From Phymatolithon calcareum (lineage: Eukaryota > Rhodophyta > Florideophyceae > Hapalidiales), in the NCBI GenBank assembly GCA_977006965.1, contig OZ345360.1:1426001-1490000 (forward strand): a stretch of 64,000 nucleotides of DNA, in the 5' to 3' direction. Shown one piece after another: positions 39,002-49,198 of this stretch (the stretch's first letter is position 1; each line of letters begins with the position of its first letter). The notes under the pieces are model-generated. The model was not told the DNA's origin and searched no databases. It was given only the letters and a program-made list of their open reading frames with translations. Made by a program: the position numbers and the translations under genes.

Positions 39002-39864
39002 CAGGGGGGGCCGCTATATAGTGCCACATAGAACCAGAGTAAAAAATGCGCACTATTTAGGTTCCGCACTACATGATATTTGAGGGACCGTTTCGCACTA
39101 CTGTGAGCGTGTTTGCCGTGACCCCCAACGAAGTTGTACGGAGAACGGGGAGAACGATTTTACTGGCGTGTTTTATCTTCAGAACGCTTGTTGAACATCT
39201 CTGAGACAAGTAGCTGTCTCTGCTTCTCATTGTTCTGCTTACGGATAGCGTCTATGAATACCCGAAATGCTCGTTGAAGATGACTACTAGCGTCAGGAAG
39301 GTTACACAAAAACGCGGGCTCTTGGAGAGGGTGAAACATGGTGTGCAGCTCAGTGAGAGCTGGGTAAGATGCGATAACCGCAGAAACTTCTTCGTCTTCG
39401 CTTTCATTGTCAGGTTCAATTGGGCTTTGGGCTACAACCTCCTCCAATATACCCGAAACATCGGAAACGAACGCCTCTTGAACGTCTGTATCATCTTGAA
39501 CCTCAAACCAATGCTCCACATCCTCGTGTCTGACGTCATCATCGATTTCAGCTCTCAGGATGTCGTCACTCTGTGAACTGACTTTCAGTTTACGCAACAT
39601 CTCGATGACGTCGCTGAAAGCAAGAAAAGTGCTTCAAGCTTTTGTTGAAGCGTCAGCCGCGTTCTCTTCTGCCTGGGTGCCCCATCACTGTCGGCGGCGT
39701 GAAGATGGTGAGCTGAGGAGACGAAGAGGAGAATAGCGGCCAGGAATGCCCTGTAAGCAGCCACAGCCTGTGTCTTTGATATGATAATCGTGCCAGCCCA
39801 AAATGGGTCGCACTACGTAGAGGGTGGCACTTTATAACCCGGCACTATGTAGCGACCCCTCCTG
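39002..39864 (-). mobile_element. Internally deleted pogo/Tigger-type DNA transposon
   Basis: 863 bp with 24-bp terminal inverted repeats (39002-39025 and 39841-39864, 21 of 24 matching, starting CAGG and containing CGCTAYATAGTGCC), flanked by the TA dinucleotide duplicated by Tc1/mariner-pogo elements. Subterminal GCACTA motifs repeat on both sides. Inside, on the minus strand, an N-terminal CENP-B-type helix-turn-helix phrase is followed almost directly by the transposase C-terminus; the catalytic DDE core is missing. It is therefore a non-autonomous deletion derivative. Confidence 0.85.
39160..39740 (-). pseudogene. Pogo-type transposase remnant (HTH start plus C-terminal end)
   Basis: From about 39700 the minus strand reads PRQKRTRLTLQQKLEAL, the start of the CENP-B N-terminal helix-turn-helix used by pogo transposases. 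After a frame break near 39610 it reads the acidic C-terminal segment, 146 codons with DDDVRHEDVEHWFEV and ESEDEE, which resembles the tail of Tigger/jerky proteins. The ~300-codon DDE nuclease between these parts is gone. Confidence 0.65.
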
Positions 39865-39950
39865 TATAATAATCACAAATCACAACGGCCTCCCACAGAA
39901 TCAACCATCTTGAACACCTCTCTCCCGATCTGGCACCATCACCAACCACC

Positions 39951-40257
39951 ATGGCGCGAGCGAAGCAGACGAGTCGTGATGAGACGAAGGTGCCGGCATC
40001 ATCGGCGAAGAAAGCGAGCAAGACTTCTTCCCCGCGTAGGTGGTAAGAATGCTTCTGGCAACAAGTCCAGCGGAAAGTGCAAGTTTCGGCCGGCCACCGT
40101 CACCCTGCGGCAAATCAGAAAGTACCAGAAAACTACGGAACTTCTGATTTGCAAAAATACATTAAAGCACCTCGTTCGCGAACTTCCACAAGGCATTAAT
40201 CAAGGCCTTCTTTTTAGGTGTTCAGTCCTTCATGCTCTTCAGCAAGGATCTGATGCA
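39951..40257 (+). pseudogene. Histone H3 copy, frameshifted and truncated
   Basis: ATG at 39951 opens MARAKQTSRDETKVP, the H3 tail with substitutions, and stops after 31 codons. In another frame, from about 40040, comes KFRPATVTLRQIRKYQKTTELLI followed by LVRELPQ...FRCSVLHALQQGSDA, which is the H3 histone-fold region (alpha-N, alpha-1, start of alpha-2) with many changes. It ends at a stop (40255-40257) where H3 would continue for ~35 residues. No intron is needed to explain it; one indel is. It could be a retrocopy of H3 or a decayed variant (a centromeric H3 also diverges in the tail). Confidence 0.75.
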
Positions 40258-40485
40258 TAGAATGTATCAGATGCTTGTTGAGAAGGAGAAAGATTAAGCT
40301 CCTAACATCTGCATCACATAGTATGTGGTGCAGTTTAAGATAGTCTTCGTGCCGCGATACATGCCAAACGAGTCCCGCTTACGAGAAAAGCAAGAAACAG
40401 CGCAACTGCATGAAAATGTATCCCTACGAGCCTTAAGAGATTCTATAAAAATAAGCAGCTTTCTTAAGCCCTGCCTTTGATCGCG

Positions 40486-40815
40486 CTAACATATATCTGG
40501 AGCTCGCCATCCACCATCAGTTGGACGTGACAATTCTTGCTCAAATTGTAGTGAAATCCGCTCCTGACCCGGGGTAACATAAGCCACTTTGCATGGAGTA
40601 TCCGTGAAGAGCCCACCACTTGCACAATTGGGCCCTCCTATCGCCGTGCCGAGAGTGATTTGTGCAGCTCGGTCGCAGCAGTTTGCACAGACAGCTCCCC
40701 TCGCTTGTGGACACATCTTTTTCCCCTTGGCCCATATCGTTGTACCAAAACCGCGCTTACAGCCCGGTACTCTGTGAAGCGCTCTTAATCCTAATTTCAA
40801 TCCGCGCGCTTTCAC
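40486..40815 (-). CDS. Cys-rich small ORF, uncertain
   Basis: 109 codons, opening with a GTG; the first ATG lies inside. A cluster CPQARGAVCANCCDRAAQ ... GGPNCASGG ... DTPC has five closely placed cysteines and faintly recalls potato-type-II proteinase inhibitors (C.NCC core). There is no signal peptide, which a secreted inhibitor should have, so an upstream exon would be required. Low support. Confidence 0.2.
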   Translation of the reverse strand: MKARGLKLGLRALHRVPGCKRGFGTTIWAKGKKMCPQARGAVCANCCDRAAQITLGTAIGGPNCASGGLFTDTPCKVAYVTPGQERISLQFEQELSRPTDGGWRAPDIC

Positions 40816-41114
40816 GGCCTTAACAACGATGATTCCAGAATCAATCGGGCTCCTACTTTTTGCCTGCCTTTCTCATTTTGCTGATTTGTCCAACGTCGCT
40901 CGCCTCCTACTTTCGCATGTTGGCTTCAACTTTTCGTTTCTCTCCCCTTCAACGTTTCTCAAGATTTTTCTGTTGTCATAGGGAAGTCGAAGAAAGAGTA
41001 CGTTAGTTTGACTAAAATATGAAGAACAAAGTATAAGAACTGCATATATTTCACTATAAAGCCCGGTGAGCAGCAGACGGTTTGCTCCAAAGTTCTGCAC
41101 CCAAAAACAGAAAC

Positions 41115-41255
41115 CTATGTTGTCGAAGAAAACATAGCTACTGTAGGAGCTACATGCGAAATTAGGTCAAATTATGAGAGAATTGACAAGTTGCATAATC
41201 TGGTCTAATTTTGCATGTAGCTCCTATAATGGCTATGTTTTCTTTGTCCTCATAG
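41115..41255. repeat. Long imperfect hairpin (H-D), ~62-bp arms
   Basis: 41115-41176 and about 41193-41254 are reverse complements at roughly 85%, sharing AAGAAAACATAGC, TAGGAGCTACATGC and AAATTAG blocks, around a 16-nt loop. Confidence 0.65.
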
Positions 41256-42147
41256 TTTTTCGGTTTTACAGACGGAACCACGAGCACCGCAGTCCGTTCT
41301 TTAGACTCCAAACAAGCCACTATTACTTCGACGGAGGGGCGGCGCCAATCGTTCTAAGAGCGACAGCGGGCAGGCCCCATTGCAATAGTTTAGAGAGCAG
41401 ACGCCAGTCGGGTGTGACGAAGTATTTAGCACAGGCGCATCAAAGGCCCGTATTTCCAGCAGGAGCACTGCGCAGTAGCCAGGCGGACGCTGTGGTTACG
41501 GTAGCGCGGCGACGGACCATGAATTGGCGACTGCGTGGAGTAGCAAAGCGAGTGGGCAGGTGGTGTCGCTTAGAGAGGGCGCCGCCGTCGAGTGGGGTGA
41601 ACAGCAGGTTACCAGCAGGAGGACGGTGAATTTGGCACAGGGTGACGCCAACGCATTGATTTCAAACGGTGCGACAGGGCGCGGCGGCTTGAGGACGACC
41701 CAGTTCGTCGAAGACGGTATAGAGGTATGCATCACCGGCGCATAGGGCAGCGGAAAATTATGTTCTCCACGTGCAAACCGCCCACCAGATCTGCGGTCTT
41801 GACCGTACTGGGCCAGTAGGCGATCGGAGGCTACACAGCGCTGCCGTTTGATGGACAGTTAAGGTTCCCTTAATGCGACCCCAACAATATGTGCTCGGCA
41901 TCGTATGACACCTAAGTCTATCTCTGTGTTCTATGCATTGTCTTCCTGGCGCCTCGGAGACGCTAATTATATTACTGATTGCAGATCCATGGATGACATA
42001 CATAATTGTATGGGATGTCAGACATGAATCTTTGGTTGCTTTAGCGGATCAATAGATTCGCCAAAGCAACGTGGAAAATAAATTTGTTAAAAACTCAAAT
42101 TTGTGAATATTCAAACTATGAATGTACAGTGTGCACAGAATGCAGAC

Positions 42148-42180
42148 TGGTGCAACGAACAAGACTCGTTTGTTGCACCA
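42148..42180. repeat. Short hairpin
   Basis: TGGTGCAACGAAC and GTTTGTTGCACCA (one mismatch) flank a 7-base loop. Confidence 0.4.
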
Positions 42181-42803
42181 TTCAGACGTGGTTCGAATGA
42201 ACCCATAATTTTTATTCAAACTACGTGGGACACTTCTAATAAGTGCGTGTGTGCTCGCGTCACCAAGTCCAAGGCCGTGAACTTTAAAGCAAGATATTTT
42301 TTGATATCACCAACGACGGGCACTTTTCGAGAAGAAGTGCGCACAAATACTACGCCACCGCGGAGCAAAGATGTCGCATGCAGTAATGAAGGTAACGTTC
42401 GCCAGGACCTTTAAATTGCCTGCTTGCACATCTCGAGGGCATTGTGAATGTAGGAATATATCTCTGCATAATCCGGAGCTACTCTCCTTCAATTTTACTT
42501 ACTATCAACAGGTATTACCTGGTCGAGGCATGCTATCGCGTGTGGACAAAAAGTTCTTAACTCTGTCGATGGGAGTGCAGAAATAATTTCTGAGCGAAAG
42601 GCAAACTTCTTTTCTCAAGTTTCAAAAATTAACCAACTATTTTGTTTTTGTTTGTAGTGAGTAGCCGCGATGTAAATATATTCTCAGGCCCCATAGGGGA
42701 CTTTCGAAAGAGTTCTTTCGGACCCAACGGGGCCACAGGAACTGCAATGGAGGCTTATTTCGCCAGGCTTCCTCCGCTGTAGCGGACGACAGCTGTCCAA
42801 GAT

Positions 42804-43154
42804 ATGGCCAGGAGGTCAGCCTTACATTCTAATCGTGAACATGAAAAAAGTGGACTATCTGTGGGCGCGTGTGTGCAAGTTGTTACAACCAATCAGAGGA
42901 AGCAAGAGAAGAAGAAGGAAGAGGAAAATAAGATTAAAACTATGAAAGTACGTGATCTTCAGGCTCGGAGCCTCATTCGAGAGACAAATAGAGCCCACAA
43001 AACAAAATTTGTTCAGCTTTGTAAGCCTTGCGATACAAAATGCTACAGAAAGAAGAACTTTGATCAGCATTTGAACGGTAAGAAACACAAAGACGATGTG
43101 ACGACGCGACTCCTAATTCGGTGTGTAGTCCCCTGGGAGATAGAACGAGTATGA
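42804..43154 (+). CDS. Small U1-type C2H2 zinc-finger protein
   Basis: 116 codons with an ATG start. A single zinc finger of the U1/JAZ kind is visible at about residues 73-98: LCKPCDTKCYRKKNFDQHLNGKKHK, with C-x2-C and H-x5-H and the diagnostic HLNGKKHK end. A Lys/Glu-rich stretch precedes it (RKQEKKKEEENKIKTMK). Such fingers bind double-stranded RNA or act in spliceosome and ribosome assembly proteins. The protein is short and could be a fragment of a longer gene, or one exon. Confidence 0.5.
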   Translation: MARRSALHSNREHEKSGLSVGACVQVVTTNQRKQEKKKEEENKIKTMKVRDLQARSLIRETNRAHKTKFVQLCKPCDTKCYRKKNFDQHLNGKKHKDDVTTRLLIRCVVPWEIERV

Positions 43155-43220
43155 GGTGTGCCTGTCGATTTATCTTTGCGTGATCTGCGCTCTTCGTGGA
43201 TATTTGTACACGCGAGTCTC

Positions 43221-43998
43221 TCATAGTAAAACTGCAAAAACCCAACATTTTAAATCGAGCCGTACCTGCCGAAAAAAAGAGGGCAGACGGTCCAATGGTG
43301 GACAAGAATTTTCTTGGTCGTTCAAGGCTTCAACGCTCTTAGCCGCAAGCTCACAGTGGGCGATCATACGAAGCACAGTGCGAACCTTATCTAGTGATAT
43401 CAGTGGTTCCTCTTCCGCGAGAGCCACTTCCTCAACATCCGTGTGGCAAAAACAACCAGTGTGACTTCGCGTAGGAAAGATTGTTGTTTTTTGCGTCCTC
43501 GATGAGCGCATTGACGACACTGATTGTCGACGATATGGCTGTAAGCAATGCAGCATTTCGCAGCCGATTCATCACACCATTCACGGCATCCGCGTCTGGA
43601 GCGGTTGTTGTCCAGGCATCTATGGCGGCAATTCTGACGTTAATTGCCCGAAGCACCAACTGTGCCAGGCCATCGATTTCTTCGAGTTCCACAGAGCATA
43701 TTCCCAGGGACTCATTTACACGCCGGTGAGTACACTCCCTACTTCGAATGGACGGGGCGTCACTGCTGGATGCTGCAATTGCGGGTGCAAAAGGCGACTC
43801 ATCGGTGACATCTCTCTGTGCTCCAGTTCCATCGGCCCCTACATCTGAGTAGAAACTCTGTGCACGCGACACCGACGCTGGCCCAACCAGCACGGGCCTG
43901 AGGTCGCACATTTGTACCACTGACGCAACGGTAATCGTCTTGGAAACGTATTGCTGACTGGAGCACAATGCTAAACTCTGACGGAGGGAACTTGGCAT
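43221..43998 (-). CDS. Hypothetical helical protein in two frames
   Basis: Frame one (43432-43998) has 188 codons; from about residue 105 it is clearly helical (EEIDGLAQLVLRAINVRIAAIDAW, LRNAALLTAISSTISVVNALIEDA). Near 43475 the plausible reading shifts to a second frame continuing CHTDVEEVALAEEEPLISLDKVRTVLRMIAHCELAAKSVEALND. Either a small indel or an unrecognised intron joins them. I know no family. It lies in repeat-rich DNA and could be part of a mobile element. Confidence 0.3.
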
Positions 43999-44280
43999 TC
44001 AATACGCAGAGAAAGGCCAGGGGAAATTTTTTTATATTTTTATTTCACAAGCCCTCAACGCCAGATTTACCGACAACCGACTAGCTTGGGTCTCAGTAAC
44101 TTCTCTTGCAACAATTATGTTCCCAATTCACAATTGCTTCACTCATCACCATCTTCTCCAACGCTAGTATCCACCCTTCTACGTTCTTCTTCTCCGTATT
44201 TAAAAAAATGCTAAAGAAAGGCAAAAACCTCGAAAGCGCGACGTCTTCTTGCCCTCTTGACAACACATCGGAGAGTGTGT

Positions 44281-44620
44281 TCTTAAACGGAAGCCCGCTC
44301 GGGAGGACACCTTTGCATGGGCGGCTCTTGATCGGGAGCTCACTCGGGGGGACAGCTTCCGGGGCGCTATTCAACAGAAGCTCGCTCGGGGAGGCAACTT
44401 CGGGGGGTTCTTAAACGGAAGCCCGCTCGGGGAGACAACTTTTCGTCGAGGGCTCTTAATCGGGAGCTCACTCGGAAGGATTGCTTCGGGGGCGCTCTTC
44501 AAAGGCAGCTCTCTCGGGGGGACAACTTCCTGGGGCACTTTATCGGGAGCTCACGCGGGGGGGGGGCATCTTAGAGGGGACGCTTTTCAACGAAAGCCCA
44601 ATCGGGAGGGCAATCAGAAG
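44281..44620 (+). repeat. About eight tandem copies of a ~44-bp GC-rich unit
   Basis: Each unit has an A/T-cluster start, then GGGAGCTCACTCGGGG or GGAAGCCCGCTCGGGG, and a GACAACTTC end (CTCGG at about 44298, 44343, 44386, 44428, 44470, 44513, 44554, 44601). Since 44 is not a multiple of three, the reading frame rotates from unit to unit, yet short peptide phrases such as LLIGSSLGGT and LFNRSSLGE recur in the plus-strand frames. Originally perhaps a coding repeat with 15-residue units, now degenerate. Confidence 0.75.
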
Positions 44621-45142
44621 GTCCTCATTGGCCGAGTGCGCCGCGAAGCTGCGACCTTTAAGGATGACTTGGCAGTATGAGAAATGGATCAATGGAAGAA
44701 TCTGGAAGCCCCAAAGCGGCTTCCCTAGCCCACCGCCACTGTAATGCTTTCAGTGTAAGTATATGTAAGCTGTAAGCAGCGGTTCTAAGGTTTGTCCTTG
44801 ATGATCCTTCATGGTGTAAGTACGCTTCGAGACCTACGGTACTTTAATGACTGTAGTGCTATCTGTAAAGGCTTTCTGTAAATGCAAGCTGTAATGAGAA
44901 TTTGAAAGGAGGTAGCCTTGATAGGACATGGAGGGTATGGTAGTGGCATTGGACGCCACAATAGCACTATTCCCGATATTTCCCGGCGCCTAGCGAAGCG
45001 TCTTGGGGGACTTTGAGCGCGTAGGCGTTCTTGATCGCGACTTCCGATTTCAGCGGAAAAACGCCCAAAACGCGTGCGTTTTTTATCGAAATCTTCATGG
45101 TCACAAGTTCTGGCGCGGGCTCCATGCCCGCGCCGGATATCT

Positions 45143-45907
45143 TCAGTTTCTTGTTTGTAGGTCGTTCGGTCCGGTCCTTGACTTCCTTCTTGGTAGAGAA
45201 AGGCCAGAAGCTCCTTTATGCCAGTAGTTTTTGCAGCTCCTCCGTGGGCTATACGCATAGTGAACGGACAATGCGCTGTATTCGGACCAGTACGTATCAT
45301 AAATCTGGTTCTTCTGATGCACCTTCTGCATCAGATCTTGCCACGCTTTGGAAATCTGCAAGAGCGCAGACTCCCTGTGCAGGGGTTCCACGATATCGAG
45401 CACGAAGTTGAAGACTTCCATGAATTCATCGCTTTTCGTTTTCTTCTTCAACAACGATGGTACGTTGCTCACGCGAAAGCCAGTATCTCCGCTGAAGTTC
45501 GTGATAAATGCGATCGCATGGAGACCTCTAGTTAGCTTCCGGCTTGAATTGTCGTCATATAGGTCTTGGAATGCGATCCATTCGCAGACCAGCCTACGGT
45601 ACATTTGCTTGTTTGTGTTGTCGTAGAAGACGGGGACCTCCACAGCCTCTACCGAGAAAACTAGGTGCACGCCATACTTGTTCGCTACATAGAGATACTT
45701 TCGAGGAACTGGGCTTGAACAGGAGCAATCGCCGCTCTTCCGACGCAGCATCCTCAGGAATACGAAAGTGCTTCTGCTGTCAGCTCGTTTCTCTTGCCGC
45801 ACGGTGAAGCGACGAGCGGACCACCTTAGTTTCCGGGCGTGACCGTCTTGCTTGCTCCTCTTCTCTTCAGGAACACTGGAGGATCGAATCAATTTTGATT
45901 GTTGCAC
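45143..45907 (-). CDS. Hypothetical ORF, 254 codons
   Basis: Continuous open frame without low complexity; the middle (YLYVANKYGVHLVFSVEAVEVPVFYDN, MYRRLVCEWIAFQDLYDDN) looks like a folded protein, and the C-terminal end is basic. The frame opens with a non-ATG codon; the first ATG lies about 50 codons in. I recognise no domain. It could be a lineage-specific gene or a mobile-element protein. Confidence 0.3.
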   Translation of the reverse strand: MQQSKLIRSSSVPEEKRSKQDGHARKLRWSARRFTVRQEKRADSRSTFVFLRMLRRKSGDCSCSSPVPRKYLYVANKYGVHLVFSVEAVEVPVFYDNTNKQMYRRLVCEWIAFQDLYDDNSSRKLTRGLHAIAFITNFSGDTGFRVSNVPSLLKKKTKSDEFMEVFNFVLDIVEPLHRESALLQISKAWQDLMQKVHQKNQIYDTYWSEYSALSVHYAYSPRRSCKNYWHKGASGLSLPRRKSRTGPNDLQTRN

Positions 45908-46849
45908 AAAAGAACGCTATTCCTCCTCACTCTCTTTTCTCAGGGCCTCCTCTGCACCCTACCGTCTGTATGAATAATCCCCGCAACGGTAGATTGTCTT
46001 TGCGCGATATTTTGGCTTCTCCCTTTCGCCACGACTTACACAACAAACAACAACTCTATCAACTGAAAACGAATATCACTACAGTAGTACAAAAAAGTAA
46101 ACCCAAAACTCACTGGACTCGAGCAGCGTGTGGTGAACGCATCGAATCTCCTGCTCTGCATCTCCAAAGCCCTGCAATTACTCCTACGCAAATGTATACA
46201 AGTTGTCAATGAGGCGTGGCTGTGGCGCTTGGCGCCCACAACTTGTCACATTTGATGTGGCTCATTCCAGGCGTTCCACAGTTTAAGGAATATTTGAACG
46301 TTGAGTTTGATGGTGTATTCTTTTCCCGGTTTGGTCTGTGAGTTGGCTGTACCAGAAAACCTTTCTTGGGTAGAATTCAAAATCCACAGCGGGTAGAAAT
46401 TTGAAGTTGAATACGACCGCGGGTACCTTTTATGCCTCTTGAAAAAGAAGGTGTTATGGTTGAATGTGTTTGCAGCTTCCCTGGCGACTTGTGGGCTCTT
46501 TGGCTTTCTTTTATTGCAGGTTTCGGAGTTGTCCTAGAACAACTCCATATCCGTACGGCTACTGCAGAATTTAACTGATACGAGTGGTTCTTGATATCAC
46601 AACAGCTCAAAGCCGCACAAAATGCAGCTTCGGGGAGCTTAACATCTAAAACTCTGCACAGCCAATCCTCAGCCGCCGTCCTTCAAAGGGATACGCGGGC
46701 TGGAAACCATTTATCTTCTCCTTTCGAAAGGAAACATATTCTTCGTACCTCAAAATCCAAGTTAATTTGGGCGATCTAAGGCTTCTGAAAATAAGACATC
46801 GTCAATTGGCTGTGAAGTGGGCATTCAGGAGGTTTCCTCAATTGAATAC
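45908..46849. other. Gene-free stretch
   Basis: Only short open frames; nothing recognised. Confidence 0.4.
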
Positions 46850-47178
46850 TGTAATCACTGGGAGTGAAAAGATAAGGGTTGGGGTTTATCTTTAAAAGGG
46901 ATGATGTCTCTGTGATGCGATCAGGATCGCCGCTTAAATAGGGCAGGAGCGAGCAATTGCACACCGTGCACAAAGGGGGGACACTAACCGACGCTAGACT
47001 AATAGTACGTTGAGTGTTAGTCGGTGTCTGCGATAAATCCATTGGTTCCTCTTGGAAGAGTCGTTCACCGTACTGTGTTGACAGTGTCGGTGGATGGATC
47101 GCAAGGAGCCGTTATAGAGCTCCTAGGTCGATGGTGATAATGTCGTTCATTACACCTCTGCAACATTGCGTGTCTACA
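46850..47178 (+). mobile_element. Solo LTR, family L, copy 3
   Basis: 329 bp beginning TGTAATCACTGG and ending GTGTCTACA, flanked on both sides by ATAC (46846-46849 and 47179-47182). Homologous to 14442-14785 along its length. A second independent 4-bp target duplication confirms the ends of this LTR family. Confidence 0.8.
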
Positions 47179-47182
47179 ATAC

Positions 47183-48399
47183 TAGTCTTCTAGAAGACAA
47201 TTTTGGGGCTATAGTGCCTAGACTCATTGAGAATGTTGAGAACAACTTTTAAAGATACCAGCTGACCAGTGAGGAATGCAAGACGATCGAAAAACACTGG
47301 GCAAGCTTCTTTTCTGCACCAAAATTTTCTGCGCTGACATGGAATAAAAAGCACGACTTGAGAAACAGCTCGCCATTTCGCAAGGTGTGATATAGGCTGA
47401 AGAAAACGTGGGTCCTCAAAATGCTACTAGCCTCATTTGGGGAAAATGCCGAATACAATACGATGAAGTTTTGTAGAGCTCGATACTGTAGACTGGTTGC
47501 TTCGCATATGAGTCAGAAGGTTCGCTCTGTCCACTATTGAATAGTCCATTCCTTGCGTATCATCGCCAACAATTTGTGGAATAGAGTGATGCTCGTTGTC
47601 TACCCCATTCCGTCGGTCACTCCAAGTTCATCCATAATGTTTGAAGCAAAGCTCGTCTTCTTTCTGCATTCAGTTTCAGCATGATACAGTACCTCGTACT
47701 CACTTGTTGAATGCTGATATTCGAATTCTAGTGTCATGATTGCTTGAGTTGCGGTTGATTAAAGTAACCCAGTCTGCCTTGGCACGTATGAGCACTTACT
47801 CCGGCTCTCGCAATGAGCGGAATGCGGAGGGAAAAGCAATGATCCCGGACAGTCAAAACTCAGTTACACATCGTCTACGTAGAGGTTTAGCTTGAAGCCA
47901 AGATAAATGAGCTCATCTTGATCTATTTCTGTGTATGGGCGATTTCCTATCCGTCGAGCAGGGCTTCAGAATTGTGAGTCGGCTGACTTGTGTACAAGTA
48001 GCTTTTCTTGGACGTGGTGTTCGATTTACTCATGCAATCATGAGAACCTGCAGGCGGTGTGGTGCCTTTGGTAAGGGAGCAATGGTTAGATTGCTGTGGA
48101 CTTCACGAAAGGAATGATTCGCGTGGTCTGAATCTCCAAGTTCTTCGCCTGCTGCATGAAATAGAGCGGGCTCTTCGGAAGGATCGTTTGTTGTATCCGC
48201 TGCGTGAATTTGTCTGTGCTGCGCCAATACTGACTTGTGTTCCGCCGCCCAGAAATGCTGGTAATGAACTAGTCATTCTGAATAAGCCACTTCAACTTCT
48301 TCCACGTTCACAACTTATTAAGATCCCTTCCCTCCACCTTTCAATGTACTTCATATTGCAAAATATCTCTACATCAGCTTACAACGTGGACCTTACAAT
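47183..48399. other. Gene-free stretch
   Basis: No recognisable gene. Downstream side of the HAD phosphatase gene. Confidence 0.4.
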
Positions 48400-49198
48400 T
48401 CAGACCGTCTTCTCCTGAGCTCGAATAATATCTACAATCTCTGTGCACTCTTTCGCAACCGCCACCGCACCGTTCTCGAAAAGTTCCTCTTCCGTCCTGA
48501 ACCCCCACGATACCCCAATTGGCACCATACCCGCCGCAACGCCAGTCTGCATGTCGACGCTCGTATCACCAACAAAGCAAGCAACACTAGCCTCAACTCC
48601 TGGCATGTGCTCCTTCAAAATTCGCAATGCAACTACCGGACTTGGCTTCAGAGGAACATCGTCCCGCGCCCCGCACACCGCCACCCACGGCACATCGGGA
48701 AAGCATGACTTGACAGCGTCTTTCACAAGCGATTCGACCTTGTTTGACAGTACTGCCAGCAACACACCATCTTTGACAAGCGTTGACAGCAATTCCTTTG
48801 CTCCGTCAAATGGCTTTACACCGTCGTCACCGCGCTCGTTCTCGAACTCCCGCTTCAAGGCCACACCCTTTGCAACCGTCTCATCGGAGGGCGTTTCGCC
48901 AGTCACGCGACGAATCGCGTTTCGTAACAGAATTGTGTTTCCGGCCCCCGCCAGGCTTCGATAGTCAGTCTCCGGAATCGGCGCATGGCCTAGAGTTTTC
49001 AGCGCATGGTTGCATGCCTGGTAGTAGGGCCATTAGCACGGCGGTTAGTGCGTGCGACCGGTACCATAAGGCAAATAATTGTGGGTACCAACTTACCATT
49101 GCAATTGCAGATAAGGAGTCACACAACGTGCCATCGAGATCGAAAATTACGCCACCGATAGCCTTCTTCACTGCGTGGCTATTTAACATGGACGACAT
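48400..49198 (-). CDS. Phosphoglycolate phosphatase-like HAD hydrolase, two exons
   Basis: HAD-superfamily phosphatase of the Gph/PGP type, which would remove phosphate from 2-phosphoglycolate, the first step of photorespiration. Exon 1 is 49097-49198 (ATG at 49198), the intron 49018-49096 (79 nt, GTAAGT ... CTACCAG, CACTAAC branch-like site) and exon 2 48400-49017. The joined protein has 239 residues. Motif I IFDLDGTLCDS (D20, D22) is in exon 1; exon 2 gives NTILLRNAIRR in the cap domain, motif II LLAVLSNK, motif III LKPSP and motif IV CFVGDTSVDM. All catalytic residues are present. Substrate is inferred from family; related pyrophosphatases cannot be excluded. No clear transit peptide. Confidence 0.85.
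49018..49096 (-). other. Intron of HAD phosphatase (79 nt)
   Basis: GT-AG, phase 0, joining Met34 to Ala35. Without it the motif I exon is not linked to the rest of the protein. Confidence 0.8.

Larger units (their letters stand above)
40258..42803. other. Mostly gene-free stretch
   Basis: Contains a Cys-rich open frame (40486-40815, minus, no ATG at its start), a long imperfect hairpin (41115-41255), a GC-rich ORF at 41174-41629 without recognisable domain, and small hairpins near 42032-42073 and 42148-42180. Confidence 0.4.

Noticed and set aside
40486-40815. Secreted potato-type-II proteinase inhibitor
   Set aside because: The cysteine pattern is only partly similar, there is no signal peptide and no ATG at the frame start; kept as a low-confidence ORF only.
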